Shown here piece after piece: positions 1 through 7,818 of a stretch of DNA of 19,020 bases (its first letter is position 1; each line of letters begins with the position of its first letter). This DNA is from CBDUBH01 sp965365345 (GTDB lineage Bacteria > Bacteroidota > Ignavibacteria > Ignavibacteriales > SURF-24): positions 1 to 19,020 of the forward strand of contig CBDUBH010000068.1 in NCBI GenBank assembly GCA_965365345.1, read 5' to 3'. A program made the position numbers and the translations under genes. Below the pieces are notes generated by a model that saw nothing but the letters and a program-made list of their open reading frames with translations, was not told the origin of the DNA and made no database searches.

Positions 1-1
1 A

Positions 2-919
2 ATAATTGAAGGCGATAAAATTCAAAGATTCGGCTCGCATCTTTCGCTTTCATCAAATTTAGCTGAGCTTAACGGAAAAGGAACAAGACACGCAGCTGCA
101 CTCGGACTTTCAGAGGAAACCGATGCTTTTGTTATTGTGGTTTCCGAAGAGCGTGGAACAATTAGCGTTGCACGTCACGGCAAATTAACCGAATTAAAAT
201 CAAGCTCGGAATTAAAAGAATCACTTTCAGAATTCTGGCAATTTAATTATGAAAAAGATAAAAATACCAATAAGTTTAAACTCGGCTTAAATCCTTATGC
301 TCTAGTTTTTTCCTTACTAATTTCGATTACGGGATGGATCTTGTTTACAAGTCAAACTGATGTAATTTACAGATCTTTTGAAGTGCCGATTGAATTCAGA
401 AATTTAAATGATAATTTTTTACTGAAAAATTCTGCTCCTGTTCAAGCAAATGCAATTCTTTCGGGATCGGAACAGGCATTCAGAATTCTTGATCCTAAAG
501 ATCTTAAACTTTCGATCAATCTTGATAACATAAAAAAAGGCAATAATGAATTTCCTATTACTCAAGAGGATCTTGATCTTCCAAAAGGAATTAATTTATA
601 CAGTCTGGATCCTGCAATAATAAAAATAAGAGCCGAATCCGTTGAAACCGTTACGCTTCAAGTTAAAGTCCCCACTACCGGAAAAGTACCTAAAGGATTT
701 TCACTTAAAGGAATTACAGTAAATCCGGAATCTGTAAAATTGCGTGTTCCTGAAGAATCAAACACAAAGCAGCAAAATATTTTTACCGAGCCGTTAAACT
801 TAAATCAAATAAACAGTAATACTCAAATTGTAAGAAAACTTATTTTGCCAAGAAATCACACTCTGCTTCCTTCGCAAAAACCGGAAGTTTCAATTAATGT
901 TTCGGTTGATAAAAAATAA
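2..919 (+). CDS. cdaA: Diadenylate cyclase fused to YbbR domains (3' part only)
   Basis: The open frame runs in from the left edge, so the N-terminus (membrane helices and DGA motif expected of CdaA) is outside the window. The first ~65 visible residues are the end of a DisA_N/DAC domain, including GTRHAAALGLSEETDAF and IVVSEERGTIS. This domain makes c-di-AMP from two ATP in the cytoplasm. Without a stop the frame continues through a linker, a single membrane helix (about nt 293-349, LVFSLLISITGWILF) and two YbbR-like domains (about nt 375-655 and 656-910) that would lie outside the membrane. In Firmicutes the cyclase CdaA and its YbbR regulator CdaR are separate neighbouring genes, so this looks like a natural CdaA-CdaR fusion. 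The topology (cyclase inside, helix, YbbR outside) is consistent. The third residue of the RHR motif is Ala here. The GTG at 137 is an internal Val codon, not a start. Confidence 0.88.
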   Translation: MIEGDKIQRFGSHLSLSSNLAELNGKGTRHAAALGLSEETDAFVIVVSEERGTISVARHGKLTELKSSSELKESLSEFWQFNYEKDKNTNKFKLGLNPYALVFSLLISITGWILFTSQTDVIYRSFEVPIEFRNLNDNFLLKNSAPVQANAILSGSEQAFRILDPKDLKLSINLDNIKKGNNEFPITQEDLDLPKGINLYSLDPAIIKIRAESVETVTLQVKVPTTGKVPKGFSLKGITVNPESVKLRVPEESNTKQQNIFTEPLNLNQINSNTQIVRKLILPRNHTLLPSQKPEVSINVSVDKK

Positions 920-926
920 ATGCTAG

Positions 927-958
927 TTTGAGTATCAAATTGTTTAATTGTATATTTT
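927..958 (+). promoter_or_regulatory. Possible Bacteroidota-type promoter of surE
   Basis: TTTG at 927-930, a 20-nt spacer, then TATATTTT at 951-958. This resembles the TTTG/TAnnTTTG promoter form known from Bacteroidota, with the last G replaced by T. It lies in the 67-nt gap before surE. The region is very AT-rich, so a chance match is possible. Confidence 0.3.
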
Positions 959-974
959 ATAAATATTACAGATT

Positions 975-979
975 TGGAG
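975..979 (+). promoter_or_regulatory. Ribosome binding site deciding the TTG start of surE
   Basis: GGAGA sits 7 nt before the TTG at 987. The next in-frame ATG (996) would leave a 16-nt spacer and cut off the beta strand leading to the metal-binding Asp pair. The TTG is therefore preferred. Confidence 0.65.
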
Positions 980-986
980 ATTCATA

Positions 987-1745
987 TTGAAAATAATGAT
1001 AAGCAATGATGACGGAATTGATTCAGTCGGAATTCACACGCTTGCAAAATATTTAAAAGAAATTGCAGAAGTTATTGTGGTTGCACCGCATAAAGAACAA
1101 AGCGCTGCGGGGCATTCAATCACAATGCAGAATCCTTTGCGTGTAAGAAAAGTTTATAAAGAAGATGAATTATTTGGATATGCGGTTGACGGCACTCCGG
1201 CTGATTGCGTTAAAATGGGAATCCGAAATATTATGAAAGAACCGCCTGATCTTGTGGTTTCTGGAATTAATCACGGATCAAATACAGCGATCAATATTAT
1301 TTACAGCGGGACTGTTTCCGCTGCGCGTGAAGCGGCAATTATGGATGTTCCCGCAATGGCAATTTCGCTAACAAGTCACAATGCAAAGAATTTTGATTTT
1401 GCTGGAAAAGTTGCACAAAAACTTGCTAAAATGATAATTGAAAATCATGAAGATATTCCAAAAGGAACTTTGCTTAATGTAAATGTACCTGATATTTCTG
1501 AAGATGAGTGCGCCGGAATTGCACTTACGGTTCAGGGAAAATCAAAATGGGATGATATTTACGAAGAACGTAAAGATCCTTACGGAAGAAATTATTACTG
1601 GCTAACGGGAAATTTAATTGAAGCCGATAAAGAAATTACAGCCGATCAGGCGGCAATTAAAAATAATTATGTTTCGGTTACTCCAATTCATTTTGATCTT
1701 ACTGATTATCAAACATTCGAAAAATTAAAAAACTGGAATTTCTGA
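987..1745 (+). CDS. surE: 5'/3'-nucleotidase SurE
   Basis: SurE is a metal-dependent cytoplasmic phosphatase that removes phosphate from nucleoside monophosphates and is linked to stationary-phase survival. The 252-residue product has the usual family length. The N-terminal MKIMISNDDGID carries the metal-binding Asp8-Asp9. Ser39 lies in KEQSAAGHS, and the SGINHGSN signature covers residues 92-99 with Asn95 as the further metal ligand. The start codon is TTG, supported by the GGAGA site upstream and by the family N-terminus. The stop is only 2 nt before the next gene, so co-transcription with the PhzF-family gene is likely. Confidence 0.95.
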   Translation: MKIMISNDDGIDSVGIHTLAKYLKEIAEVIVVAPHKEQSAAGHSITMQNPLRVRKVYKEDELFGYAVDGTPADCVKMGIRNIMKEPPDLVVSGINHGSNTAINIIYSGTVSAAREAAIMDVPAMAISLTSHNAKNFDFAGKVAQKLAKMIIENHEDIPKGTLLNVNVPDISEDECAGIALTVQGKSKWDDIYEERKDPYGRNYYWLTGNLIEADKEITADQAAIKNNYVSVTPIHFDLTDYQTFEKLKNWNF

Positions 1746-1747
1746 AA

Positions 1748-2614
1748 ATGAAAAGAAAATACAAAATTTTTCAAATTGATGCTTTTGCAACAAAATCTTT
1801 TGAGGGAAATCCTGCAGGAGTAACTTTCGGCGAAGATTTTTCCGATGAAGAAATGCAATTGATCTCAAAAGAAATGAATCTATCTGAAACTGCATTTTTA
1901 ACTTCGTCCGAAAAAGCTGATTACAAATTACGCTGGTTTACTCCGCAAGTTGAAGTTGATCTTTGCGGACACGCAACAATTGCTTCACTTCATTTTCTAA
2001 AAGAATTAAACAAGATCAAAAACAGAAAAAAGATTACTTTTGAAACACGATCAGGAGTTTTAAATTGTCCGGTTGAAGATGAATATTACATGATGGAAAT
2101 TCCAGTTCCGCAAATTGAAAGATTTGAATGCTGCCGCGAAGAAATTATTTCGGCTTTAAATATTGAACGGATTTCAATTCCGGATGAATACGAATTTATT
2201 TTAGTAAACAACGCATATCTTTATATTTATTGTGATAGTTTGGAAGCGTTAAAAAATACGCAACCCAATTTCAGCGAGCTTTTACAAGTTGGAAATAAGA
2301 ACGGATTTAAAGCAGCGGTAATTTTCACTTTGGAAACTTTTGATAAAGAAAGTTTTGCGCATTCAAGATTTTTCGCACCTGCTTATGGAATTAACGAAGA
2401 TCCGGTTACAGGTTCTGCAAACGGACCGTTAATTATAGTTCTTAAAGAATTGGGCTTATTAAATAAAGATGAAAACGAAATTACAAAAACTTTCGAGCAA
2501 GGTGATATAATTGGGCGCAAAGGAAGAGTAAAAGTAACTCACTTACCTAAAACCGGCGGATTGTTTATTGGCGGAACAGCCGTTACAGTTTTGATCGGAG
2601 ATCTTTACATATAA
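1748..2614 (+). CDS. PhzF-family isomerase/epimerase-like protein
   Basis: PhzF-like proteins share the diaminopimelate-epimerase fold. The name comes from the phenazine enzyme, but most members lie outside phenazine clusters and their substrates are unknown. The 288 residues match the family length. Seen motifs: FQIDAFATKSFEGNPAGV near the start, Glu47 in NLSETAF at the position of the PhzF catalytic Glu45, VDLCGHATIAS around residues 70-80, and EDPVTGSANG at about 217-226. The two similar lobes expected of the fold are present. No phenazine or other secondary-metabolite gene is nearby, so a role in phenazine synthesis is not supported. Its stop overlaps the start of the following gene by one base, pointing to translational coupling. 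Confidence 0.9.
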   Translation: MKRKYKIFQIDAFATKSFEGNPAGVTFGEDFSDEEMQLISKEMNLSETAFLTSSEKADYKLRWFTPQVEVDLCGHATIASLHFLKELNKIKNRKKITFETRSGVLNCPVEDEYYMMEIPVPQIERFECCREEIISALNIERISIPDEYEFILVNNAYLYIYCDSLEALKNTQPNFSELLQVGNKNGFKAAVIFTLETFDKESFAHSRFFAPAYGINEDPVTGSANGPLIIVLKELGLLNKDENEITKTFEQGDIIGRKGRVKVTHLPKTGGLFIGGTAVTVLIGDLYI

Positions 2615-4755
2615 TGTTCGGCATTGATCAAATTTCGCTATCGCTTTCATTCAGTCCTTATTTATTGGCTCTCGCGATAATTTTATTAATTCTGTTTACA
2701 GTTTTCACATATAAATATACTATCCCGAAAGTTTCGGGCGCAATTAAAATATTTTTAATTGCATTAAGAGCAGCAGCAATTTTGCTTTTGCTTTTTGCAA
2801 TCTTTGAACCGGTATTAACACTTTCAAAAAAGAAAATTATTGAGCCTGTTAATCTTGTATTTTTTGATAACTCACGATCAATTGTACTTGTTGATAGTCT
2901 TCAAAAAGTAAATGCAGTAAATAATTTTTATAAAGATCTTCAAAATTCCGGTTTGGAAAATTTTGAAAATTTTAAATTCGGTGAAAATGTTTCTTCGGTT
3001 GACGAAATTTCTCAAGCCGGATTTTCAGAAAGAAGAACTAATTTTTCAAAAATTTTTGAGAAAATAAATTCTGAAAATAAAAACATTTCTTCCGTTGTAA
3101 TTTTAAGTGACGGAATTATAACCGAAGGCGCAACCCCTGTTTATCAGGCTGAAAGATCAGGAATTCCTGTTTATACAATTTCACTTGGCGATACTTCCCG
3201 TAAAAACAATATTGAAATAATAAAAATAATTACGAATGAAATTCTTTATCCTGAAACTCCTTCAACAATAAACGCAGCAATTTCATCAACAGGATTTAAC
3301 GGAAAAACTGCCAAAGTAAATTTATTTGAAGAAGGAAAATTAATTGATTCGAAAGATATCGAATTAAATTCCGGTAGAACAACTAATGTTAATCTTTCCT
3401 ATACACCAAAATCTTCAGGTGAAAAAAAATTACTTTTAACCGTTACGGAATTTGAAGGCGAAAGTAATTTTGCAGATAACAAAAAAAATATTTACATCAA
3501 CGTTTTGGATAATAAAATCAATGTGCTGGCAATAGCGGGAAGTCCATCGCCCGATCTTTCCTTTGTTTTAAATTCCCTGAAACAAGATGAAAATTTGAAA
3601 GTAAATTCTCTTACTCAAATTTCACAAAATAGTTTTTTGGAAAAAGCTGATGTTAATAAATTGATTGACAGCGCTGAAGTCCTTTATTTAATAGGGTTTC
3701 CGTCAAATCAAACTTCACAAAATATTCTAAATAAAGTAAATGAAGTAATTACAAAAAAAAGAATACCTTTCTTTTTCATTGCTTCGGCAACATCTGATTT
3801 TTCAAAATTAAAAACTTTACAGGATGAACTTCCCTTCACAATTTTAAATGCCTCTCAGGGATTTACGGAAGTGCGGGCAAATATAGATCTGAGAAATTCG
3901 AACGATCCTTTAATGAAAACAAGTAATCAAAATTCATTTAATGAATGGAATAATCTTCCGCCGGTCTTAAGAACAAATTCAAGTATTCAACCAAAGCCCG
4001 AAAGTAAAGTGCTTGCAACGGTTTTAATAAATAATATTCCTATAAATAATCCGTTGATCGTTACGCGCAGATTAGGGAAATCACGCTCGGCAGCAATTTT
4101 GGGAAAAGATATTTGGCGATGGAAATTGCAGCGCGCTGAAAATCAAAATTTTCTTTTTGATAATTTCATTTTGAATAGTGTAAAATGGCTTAATACAAAT
4201 GAAGAACAAAAATCAGTTTCAATAAGACCGGTAAGAAAAGTATTTTCACTGGGCGAACAGGTTGATTTTATTGCTCAGGTTTATGATGAAACTTTATCGC
4301 CTGTTTCCGATGCTGAAGTTTCAATTAAAATTTCAGGCAAAGGTGAAGTGAGGAATTTGTCATTTTCACCGCTTGGTAACGGTTTGTATGAAGCATCAAT
4401 TCAAAATATTGAAGCCGGCGATTACGATTTTTCCGGTTTTGCAAAGCTTACCGGAACGGATCTGGGAAGTGATAAAGGGAAATTCACTATAAATGAAATT
4501 GACATTGAGATGATCTCAAAAAGAACCGATAATGATTTTTTGAATTTGCTTGCAAATCAAACAGGCGGAAAATATTTTCATCAGGATAATTATTCACAAA
4601 TTTTTGATATCCTGAAGAATAATTCTGCTCAAAGATCAAAAGAAAAAATTGAACGCAGCGAATTTGTTCTTTGGTCAAATGAACTGCTGTTAGTATTGAT
4701 AATATTACTTCTTGCTGTAGAATGGTTCATTAGGAAAAGATCCGGAATGGTTTAA
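2614..4755 (+). CDS. Membrane protein with von Willebrand A-type domain (BatA/GATase1-like)
   Basis: A 713-residue protein with two N-terminal membrane helices (about 14-33 and 43-64) and one C-terminal helix (about 690-706) followed by the basic tail IRKRSG. The arrangement resembles BatA-like aerotolerance proteins and the 'von Willebrand A plus class I amidotransferase-like' proteins of Bacteroidota. A full MIDAS metal site is visible: Asp85-Ser87-Ser89 in FFDNSRS, Thr142, and Asp166 in VILSDG. The segment from about 295 on (INVLAIAGSPSPDLSFVL, later VLYLIGFPS) fits an amidotransferase-like Rossmann fold, but no catalytic Cys-His-Glu set is apparent, so enzymatic activity is unlikely. An Ig-like beta segment precedes the last helix. 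Most of the chain should be periplasmic. The usual MoxR ATPase and DUF58 partners of Bat proteins are not in this window. Function unknown; a role in envelope assembly or stress is inference. Confidence 0.8.
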   Translation: MFGIDQISLSLSFSPYLLALAIILLILFTVFTYKYTIPKVSGAIKIFLIALRAAAILLLLFAIFEPVLTLSKKKIIEPVNLVFFDNSRSIVLVDSLQKVNAVNNFYKDLQNSGLENFENFKFGENVSSVDEISQAGFSERRTNFSKIFEKINSENKNISSVVILSDGIITEGATPVYQAERSGIPVYTISLGDTSRKNNIEIIKIITNEILYPETPSTINAAISSTGFNGKTAKVNLFEEGKLIDSKDIELNSGRTTNVNLSYTPKSSGEKKLLLTVTEFEGESNFADNKKNIYINVLDNKINVLAIAGSPSPDLSFVLNSLKQDENLKVNSLTQISQNSFLEKADVNKLIDSAEVLYLIGFPSNQTSQNILNKVNEVITKKRIPFFFIASATSDFSKLKTLQDELPFTILNASQGFTEVRANIDLRNSNDPLMKTSNQNSFNEWNNLPPVLRTNSSIQPKPESKVLATVLINNIPINNPLIVTRRLGKSRSAAILGKDIWRWKLQRAENQNFLFDNFILNSVKWLNTNEEQKSVSIRPVRKVFSLGEQVDFIAQVYDETLSPVSDAEVSIKISGKGEVRNLSFSPLGNGLYEASIQNIEAGDYDFSGFAKLTGTDLGSDKGKFTINEIDIEMISKRTDNDFLNLLANQTGGKYFHQDNYSQIFDILKNNSAQRSKEKIERSEFVLWSNELLLVLIILLLAVEWFIRKRSGMV

Positions 4756-4758
4756 TTT

Positions 4759-5454
4759 ATGATGCAGAATAAAATAATAAATGAAATTTTGGATTTTGTA
4801 CTTCCCCGTTTTTGTCACAACTGCAATGTAAAATTAGATCAGCATGAAAACGTTTTATGCCGCCATTGTTTCGCTTCAATTGAAATTGCAAGAGATGATT
4901 TTGTTCAATATGAATTCAGAAGAAAATTTGAATCCGATAAATTAGTAGATGATTTTTTTGCGCATTTTATTTTTGAAAAATCGGAAGTTTTGCAAGAACT
5001 GATCCACGAATTAAAATATTCGAAACAATTTCAAATCGGAATTTTTCTTGGTGAAATTTTAGGAAAGGTTATTTCAAATAAAAAATACGATTGGCAGATT
5101 GATGAAATTATTCCGGTTCCTTTGCACAGACTTAAAAAAGCCGAACGCGGATTTAACCAATCATATTACATTTCTAAAGGCATCAATAAAATTTTATTAA
5201 AAGATATTAATACTAAACTTTTAAAAAGAATCCGTTATACAGAAACTCAAACAAATAAAAATCTGGAATCAAGAAAAGATAATATGCGCAGCGCCTTTAA
5301 AATTACAAATTCTGATTATGCTGCGGGAAAAAATTTCTTACTTGTGGATGATGTTATTACAACCGGAGCAACAATTTCGGAGTGTGCAAAAATTTTAAAG
5401 GAAAACGGCGCAGCCAATGTTTATGCGGCTTCCGTGGCAATTGCGGATTTTTAA
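4759..5454 (+). CDS. comF: ComF-family phosphoribosyltransferase-like protein
   Basis: ComF proteins are tied to natural DNA uptake in transformable bacteria but also occur widely with unclear function. The 231-residue product has a zinc-finger-like N-terminus with Cys19-X2-Cys22 and Cys34-X2-Cys37. A PRPP-binding type I phosphoribosyltransferase motif, LLVDDVITTGAT, lies near residues 194-205. IPVPLHRLKKAERGFNQ is also typical of the family. Two ATG codons are adjacent (4759 and 4762); either may be used. It starts 3 nt after the preceding stop and is the last gene of the rightward cluster. No other competence gene is visible nearby, so a DNA-uptake role remains inference. Confidence 0.92.
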   Translation: MMQNKIINEILDFVLPRFCHNCNVKLDQHENVLCRHCFASIEIARDDFVQYEFRRKFESDKLVDDFFAHFIFEKSEVLQELIHELKYSKQFQIGIFLGEILGKVISNKKYDWQIDEIIPVPLHRLKKAERGFNQSYYISKGINKILLKDINTKLLKRIRYTETQTNKNLESRKDNMRSAFKITNSDYAAGKNFLLVDDVITTGATISECAKILKENGAANVYAASVAIADF

Positions 5455-5540
5455 ATTAGAGCTTTATGCATTCGACTTTTAAAAATAAAGTTTAAGATTT
5501 TACGTTTTCTTTTGTTATAAATTTGTTCGTTATTTATTTT

Positions 5541-5570
5541 TGTAGAGACAGAGTTTATTCCGTCTCTAAG
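5541..5570. repeat. 30-bp palindromic element, copy A
   Basis: TAGAGAC (5543-5549) pairs perfectly with GTCTCTA (5562-5568) around a 12-nt centre. It lies between the convergent comF and argS genes. No clear T-tract follows on either strand, so it is not a standard intrinsic terminator, though it could still stabilise or end both transcripts. It shares length, ends and arms with the element at 10100-10129. The rest of the 271-nt gap (5455-5725) holds nothing else I recognise. Confidence 0.6.
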
Positions 5571-5725
5571 TTCATAAATTTTTTCTAATTTTCTATAAAT
5601 ATTTTAAAAGTTTATTAGACTGGAAAGACTTTACGATTATTTATTCTTCCAAATTTCAAATCTGATAATTTCCAACTTCACAAAATATTTAATTCTACAA
5701 TTTAAATTCTGAACTCAAAATTCAC

Positions 5726-7354
5726 TTACATTTTTTCCGGTGCGGTTACACCAATAATTGAAAGTCCGTTCTTCAATACAATTTGTACCGCTTCAATTAA
5801 CGCAATTCTTGCTTCAGCTAATTTCTGCTCTGAACCGATTACTCTGCATTGCGTGTAGAATCTGTGAAATAGTGCAGCGAGATCTTCCAAATATGCAGTT
5901 ATTTTATGTGATTCAAAATTTTCAGCAGCATATAGAATTTCATTTTTGAATTCGTAAAGTTTTTTAAGTAGATTTTGCTCCTCATCTGTTTGAAGCAAAT
6001 TTAAATTATCAAAAGATGATTTCAAATTTTCATCTTTTATCATTCTCAAAATTGATGAAATTCTTGCGTGTGCATACTGTAAATAAAAAACGGGATTTTC
6101 ATCAGATTGTTTTTTTGCAAGATCAATATCAAAATTTAAATGTGTGCCTGAGCTGCGCATATTGAAAAAATAGCGGACAACATCGCTGCCAACTTCATCC
6201 ATCAATTCATCAAGCGTAACAAAATTTGCTTTGCGAGTTGACATTTTTACGATCTCGCCTTTCTTCATCAAAGTTACAAATTGATAAATTACCACCTTAA
6301 TTTTGTCCGTTTCGTAATTCAAAGCGCGCAATCCTGCTAAAACATCAGGATAAGTTGCAATGTGATCCGAGCCGAAAACATCAACTATCAGATCGTAATT
6401 TCTATCAAGTTTATTTTTATGATAAGCAATATCCGGAAGTCTGTAAGTCGGTTCTCCCGTTGATTTTACAATAACTTTATCCTGTTCATTTCCGAGTTCG
6501 GTAAATTTTAACCAAACCGCGCCGTCTTTTTCGTATGAAAGATCTTTTTCTTTGAATTGTTTTAAAAGATCTTCAATTGCGCCTGAAGTGTAAAGTTCAT
6601 GTTCGTTAAAAAATTTAGCAAATTTTATTTGAAGTCTGTTCAAAGTATTTTCAATATCACTGAAAATTTCCTTTTCAGCAGTTTCTTTGAATTTTCCTTC
6701 AGCCGGTTCATTTATTAATTTATCATTAAACTCATTAATTAATTTTTGCGCAATATCTTTTATATATTCGCCTTGATAGAGTTCATCTGAAAATTCAATG
6801 CTTTGTCCGAGCAGTTCAAGATATCTTTGCTTAACGGATTCACCCAAAACGCGCATTTGTCTGCCGGCGTTATTAAAGTAAAATTCGCGATCAACTTCAT
6901 AGCCGATCCATTCAAGCATTCTCGCTACAGTATCGCCTAAAACCGCATTTCTGCCGTGACCAACTGTAAGCGGTCCGGTTGGATTTGCAGATACAAATTC
7001 AACATTTGCTTTTTTTCCTTTATATTTTTCTGATCTTCCGAAATTTTCTTTTTCTTTCGAAATTTCTTTTAAAATTTCAGTTACGGATTCTTTTGAAAAA
7101 TAAAAATTTATGAATCCGGGTCCAGCAATTTCAATTTTTGAAATAATATTTTTATCGTATTCAAGATTTGAAATAATTTCGTTTGCAATTTCACGCGGAT
7201 TTCTTTTTAATTCTTTAGTTAGAATCATTGCGATGTTTGTTGATTGATCGCCGTGCGCGGCAATGTTGGGAACAGTAAAAATTAAATTTCTATCTTTTAA
7301 ATAATTCAACTTTTCGGAAGCTTTTTCAAAAATTTCCGATAAATAACTTTTCAA
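5726..7354 (-). CDS. argS: Arginyl-tRNA synthetase
   Basis: This class I enzyme charges tRNA-Arg with arginine at the cost of ATP. The 542-residue product shows the N-terminal Add-1-type tRNA-contact domain (about 1-105), the HIGH-type site ANPTGPLTVGHGRN at 124-136, the KMSKS-type loop KMSTR at 370-374, and a helical anticodon-binding domain ending in the common APEKM tail. The start is TTG at 7354-7352, with AGGAG at 7364-7368, 9 nt upstream. It begins 58 nt after the rsfS stop with no terminator between, so it is probably the last gene of a lytR_C-rsfS-argS unit. Confidence 0.96.
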   Translation of the reverse strand: MKSYLSEIFEKASEKLNYLKDRNLIFTVPNIAAHGDQSTNIAMILTKELKRNPREIANEIISNLEYDKNIISKIEIAGPGFINFYFSKESVTEILKEISKEKENFGRSEKYKGKKANVEFVSANPTGPLTVGHGRNAVLGDTVARMLEWIGYEVDREFYFNNAGRQMRVLGESVKQRYLELLGQSIEFSDELYQGEYIKDIAQKLINEFNDKLINEPAEGKFKETAEKEIFSDIENTLNRLQIKFAKFFNEHELYTSGAIEDLLKQFKEKDLSYEKDGAVWLKFTELGNEQDKVIVKSTGEPTYRLPDIAYHKNKLDRNYDLIVDVFGSDHIATYPDVLAGLRALNYETDKIKVVIYQFVTLMKKGEIVKMSTRKANFVTLDELMDEVGSDVVRYFFNMRSSGTHLNFDIDLAKKQSDENPVFYLQYAHARISSILRMIKDENLKSSFDNLNLLQTDEEQNLLKKLYEFKNEILYAAENFESHKITAYLEDLAALFHRFYTQCRVIGSEQKLAEARIALIEAVQIVLKNGLSIIGVTAPEKM

Positions 7355-7412
7355 TTTCCGGCTCTCCTGTTAAGAATAAAATAGGAATGTTTGTTTCGAA
7401 AGAAATTTTGAT

Positions 7413-7790
7413 TTAACCTGCTGTTTTTTTAATTTTTGCAAGTTCCGGATCTTCAACAGATTCTGAAGGAGCATCGCCCCAAAGTTTTTCAAGATTGTAA
7501 TAATTTCTCGCATCTTTTTTGAATACGTGAACTACTACATCAAAATAATCCATTAAAACCCAGTTTAAAGTATTGTATCCTTCAATATGAAAACATTTTA
7601 TTCCCTGATCGCGAAGTTTTTTATCAACTTCATCGGCAATTGCTTTTACTTGTGTATCTGAATCTGCCGAGCAAATAACGAAATAATCTGCAATTGTGGT
7701 CAAATTGTTCAGATCAAGAATCTTTACATCGAATCCTTTTTTACTGAAAATAAGTTCTGTAATTTTAAAAACGAGTTCTTTTGTATCCAA
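7413..7790 (-). CDS. rsfS: Ribosome silencing factor RsfS (Iojap/YbeB family)
   Basis: RsfS binds ribosomal protein uL14 on the large subunit and blocks joining of the subunits when nutrients are short. The core from ELVFKITELIFSKKGFD to LEKLWGDAP matches the family, including LDLNNLTTIADYFVICSA and the tail pattern ARNYYNLEKLWGDAP. I chose the TTG at 7790-7788: AAGGA lies 5 nt upstream (7796-7800), and the resulting start, DTKELVFKI, matches family N-termini. A longer frame opens at 7856 but would overlap the upstream gene by 38 nt and add basic residues foreign to the family. The product is then 125 residues, with a short C-terminal tail after the domain. Confidence 0.93.
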   Translation of the reverse strand: MDTKELVFKITELIFSKKGFDVKILDLNNLTTIADYFVICSADSDTQVKAIADEVDKKLRDQGIKCFHIEGYNTLNWVLMDYFDVVVHVFKKDARNYYNLEKLWGDAPSESVEDPELAKIKKTAG

Positions 7791-7795
7791 TTTTT

Positions 7796-7800
7796 TCCTT
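7796..7800 (-). promoter_or_regulatory. Ribosome binding site deciding the TTG start of rsfS
   Basis: On the minus strand AAGGA is followed by five A/T bases and then TTG GAT ACA AAA GAA. This favours the inner TTG over the upstream in-frame ATG at 7856, which lies inside the preceding gene. Confidence 0.55.
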
Positions 7801-7818
7801 TTGATTTTTTTACAAAAT

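Noticed and set aside
137..139. Start of a separate YbbR-type gene at GTG 137
   Set aside because: The reading frame is open back to base 2, and the residues before it are clear DAC-domain sequence; this codon is an internal Val.
1748..2614. Phenazine biosynthesis locus
   Set aside because: Only a PhzF-fold protein is present, and none of the other phenazine genes; most PhzF-like proteins are unrelated to phenazines.
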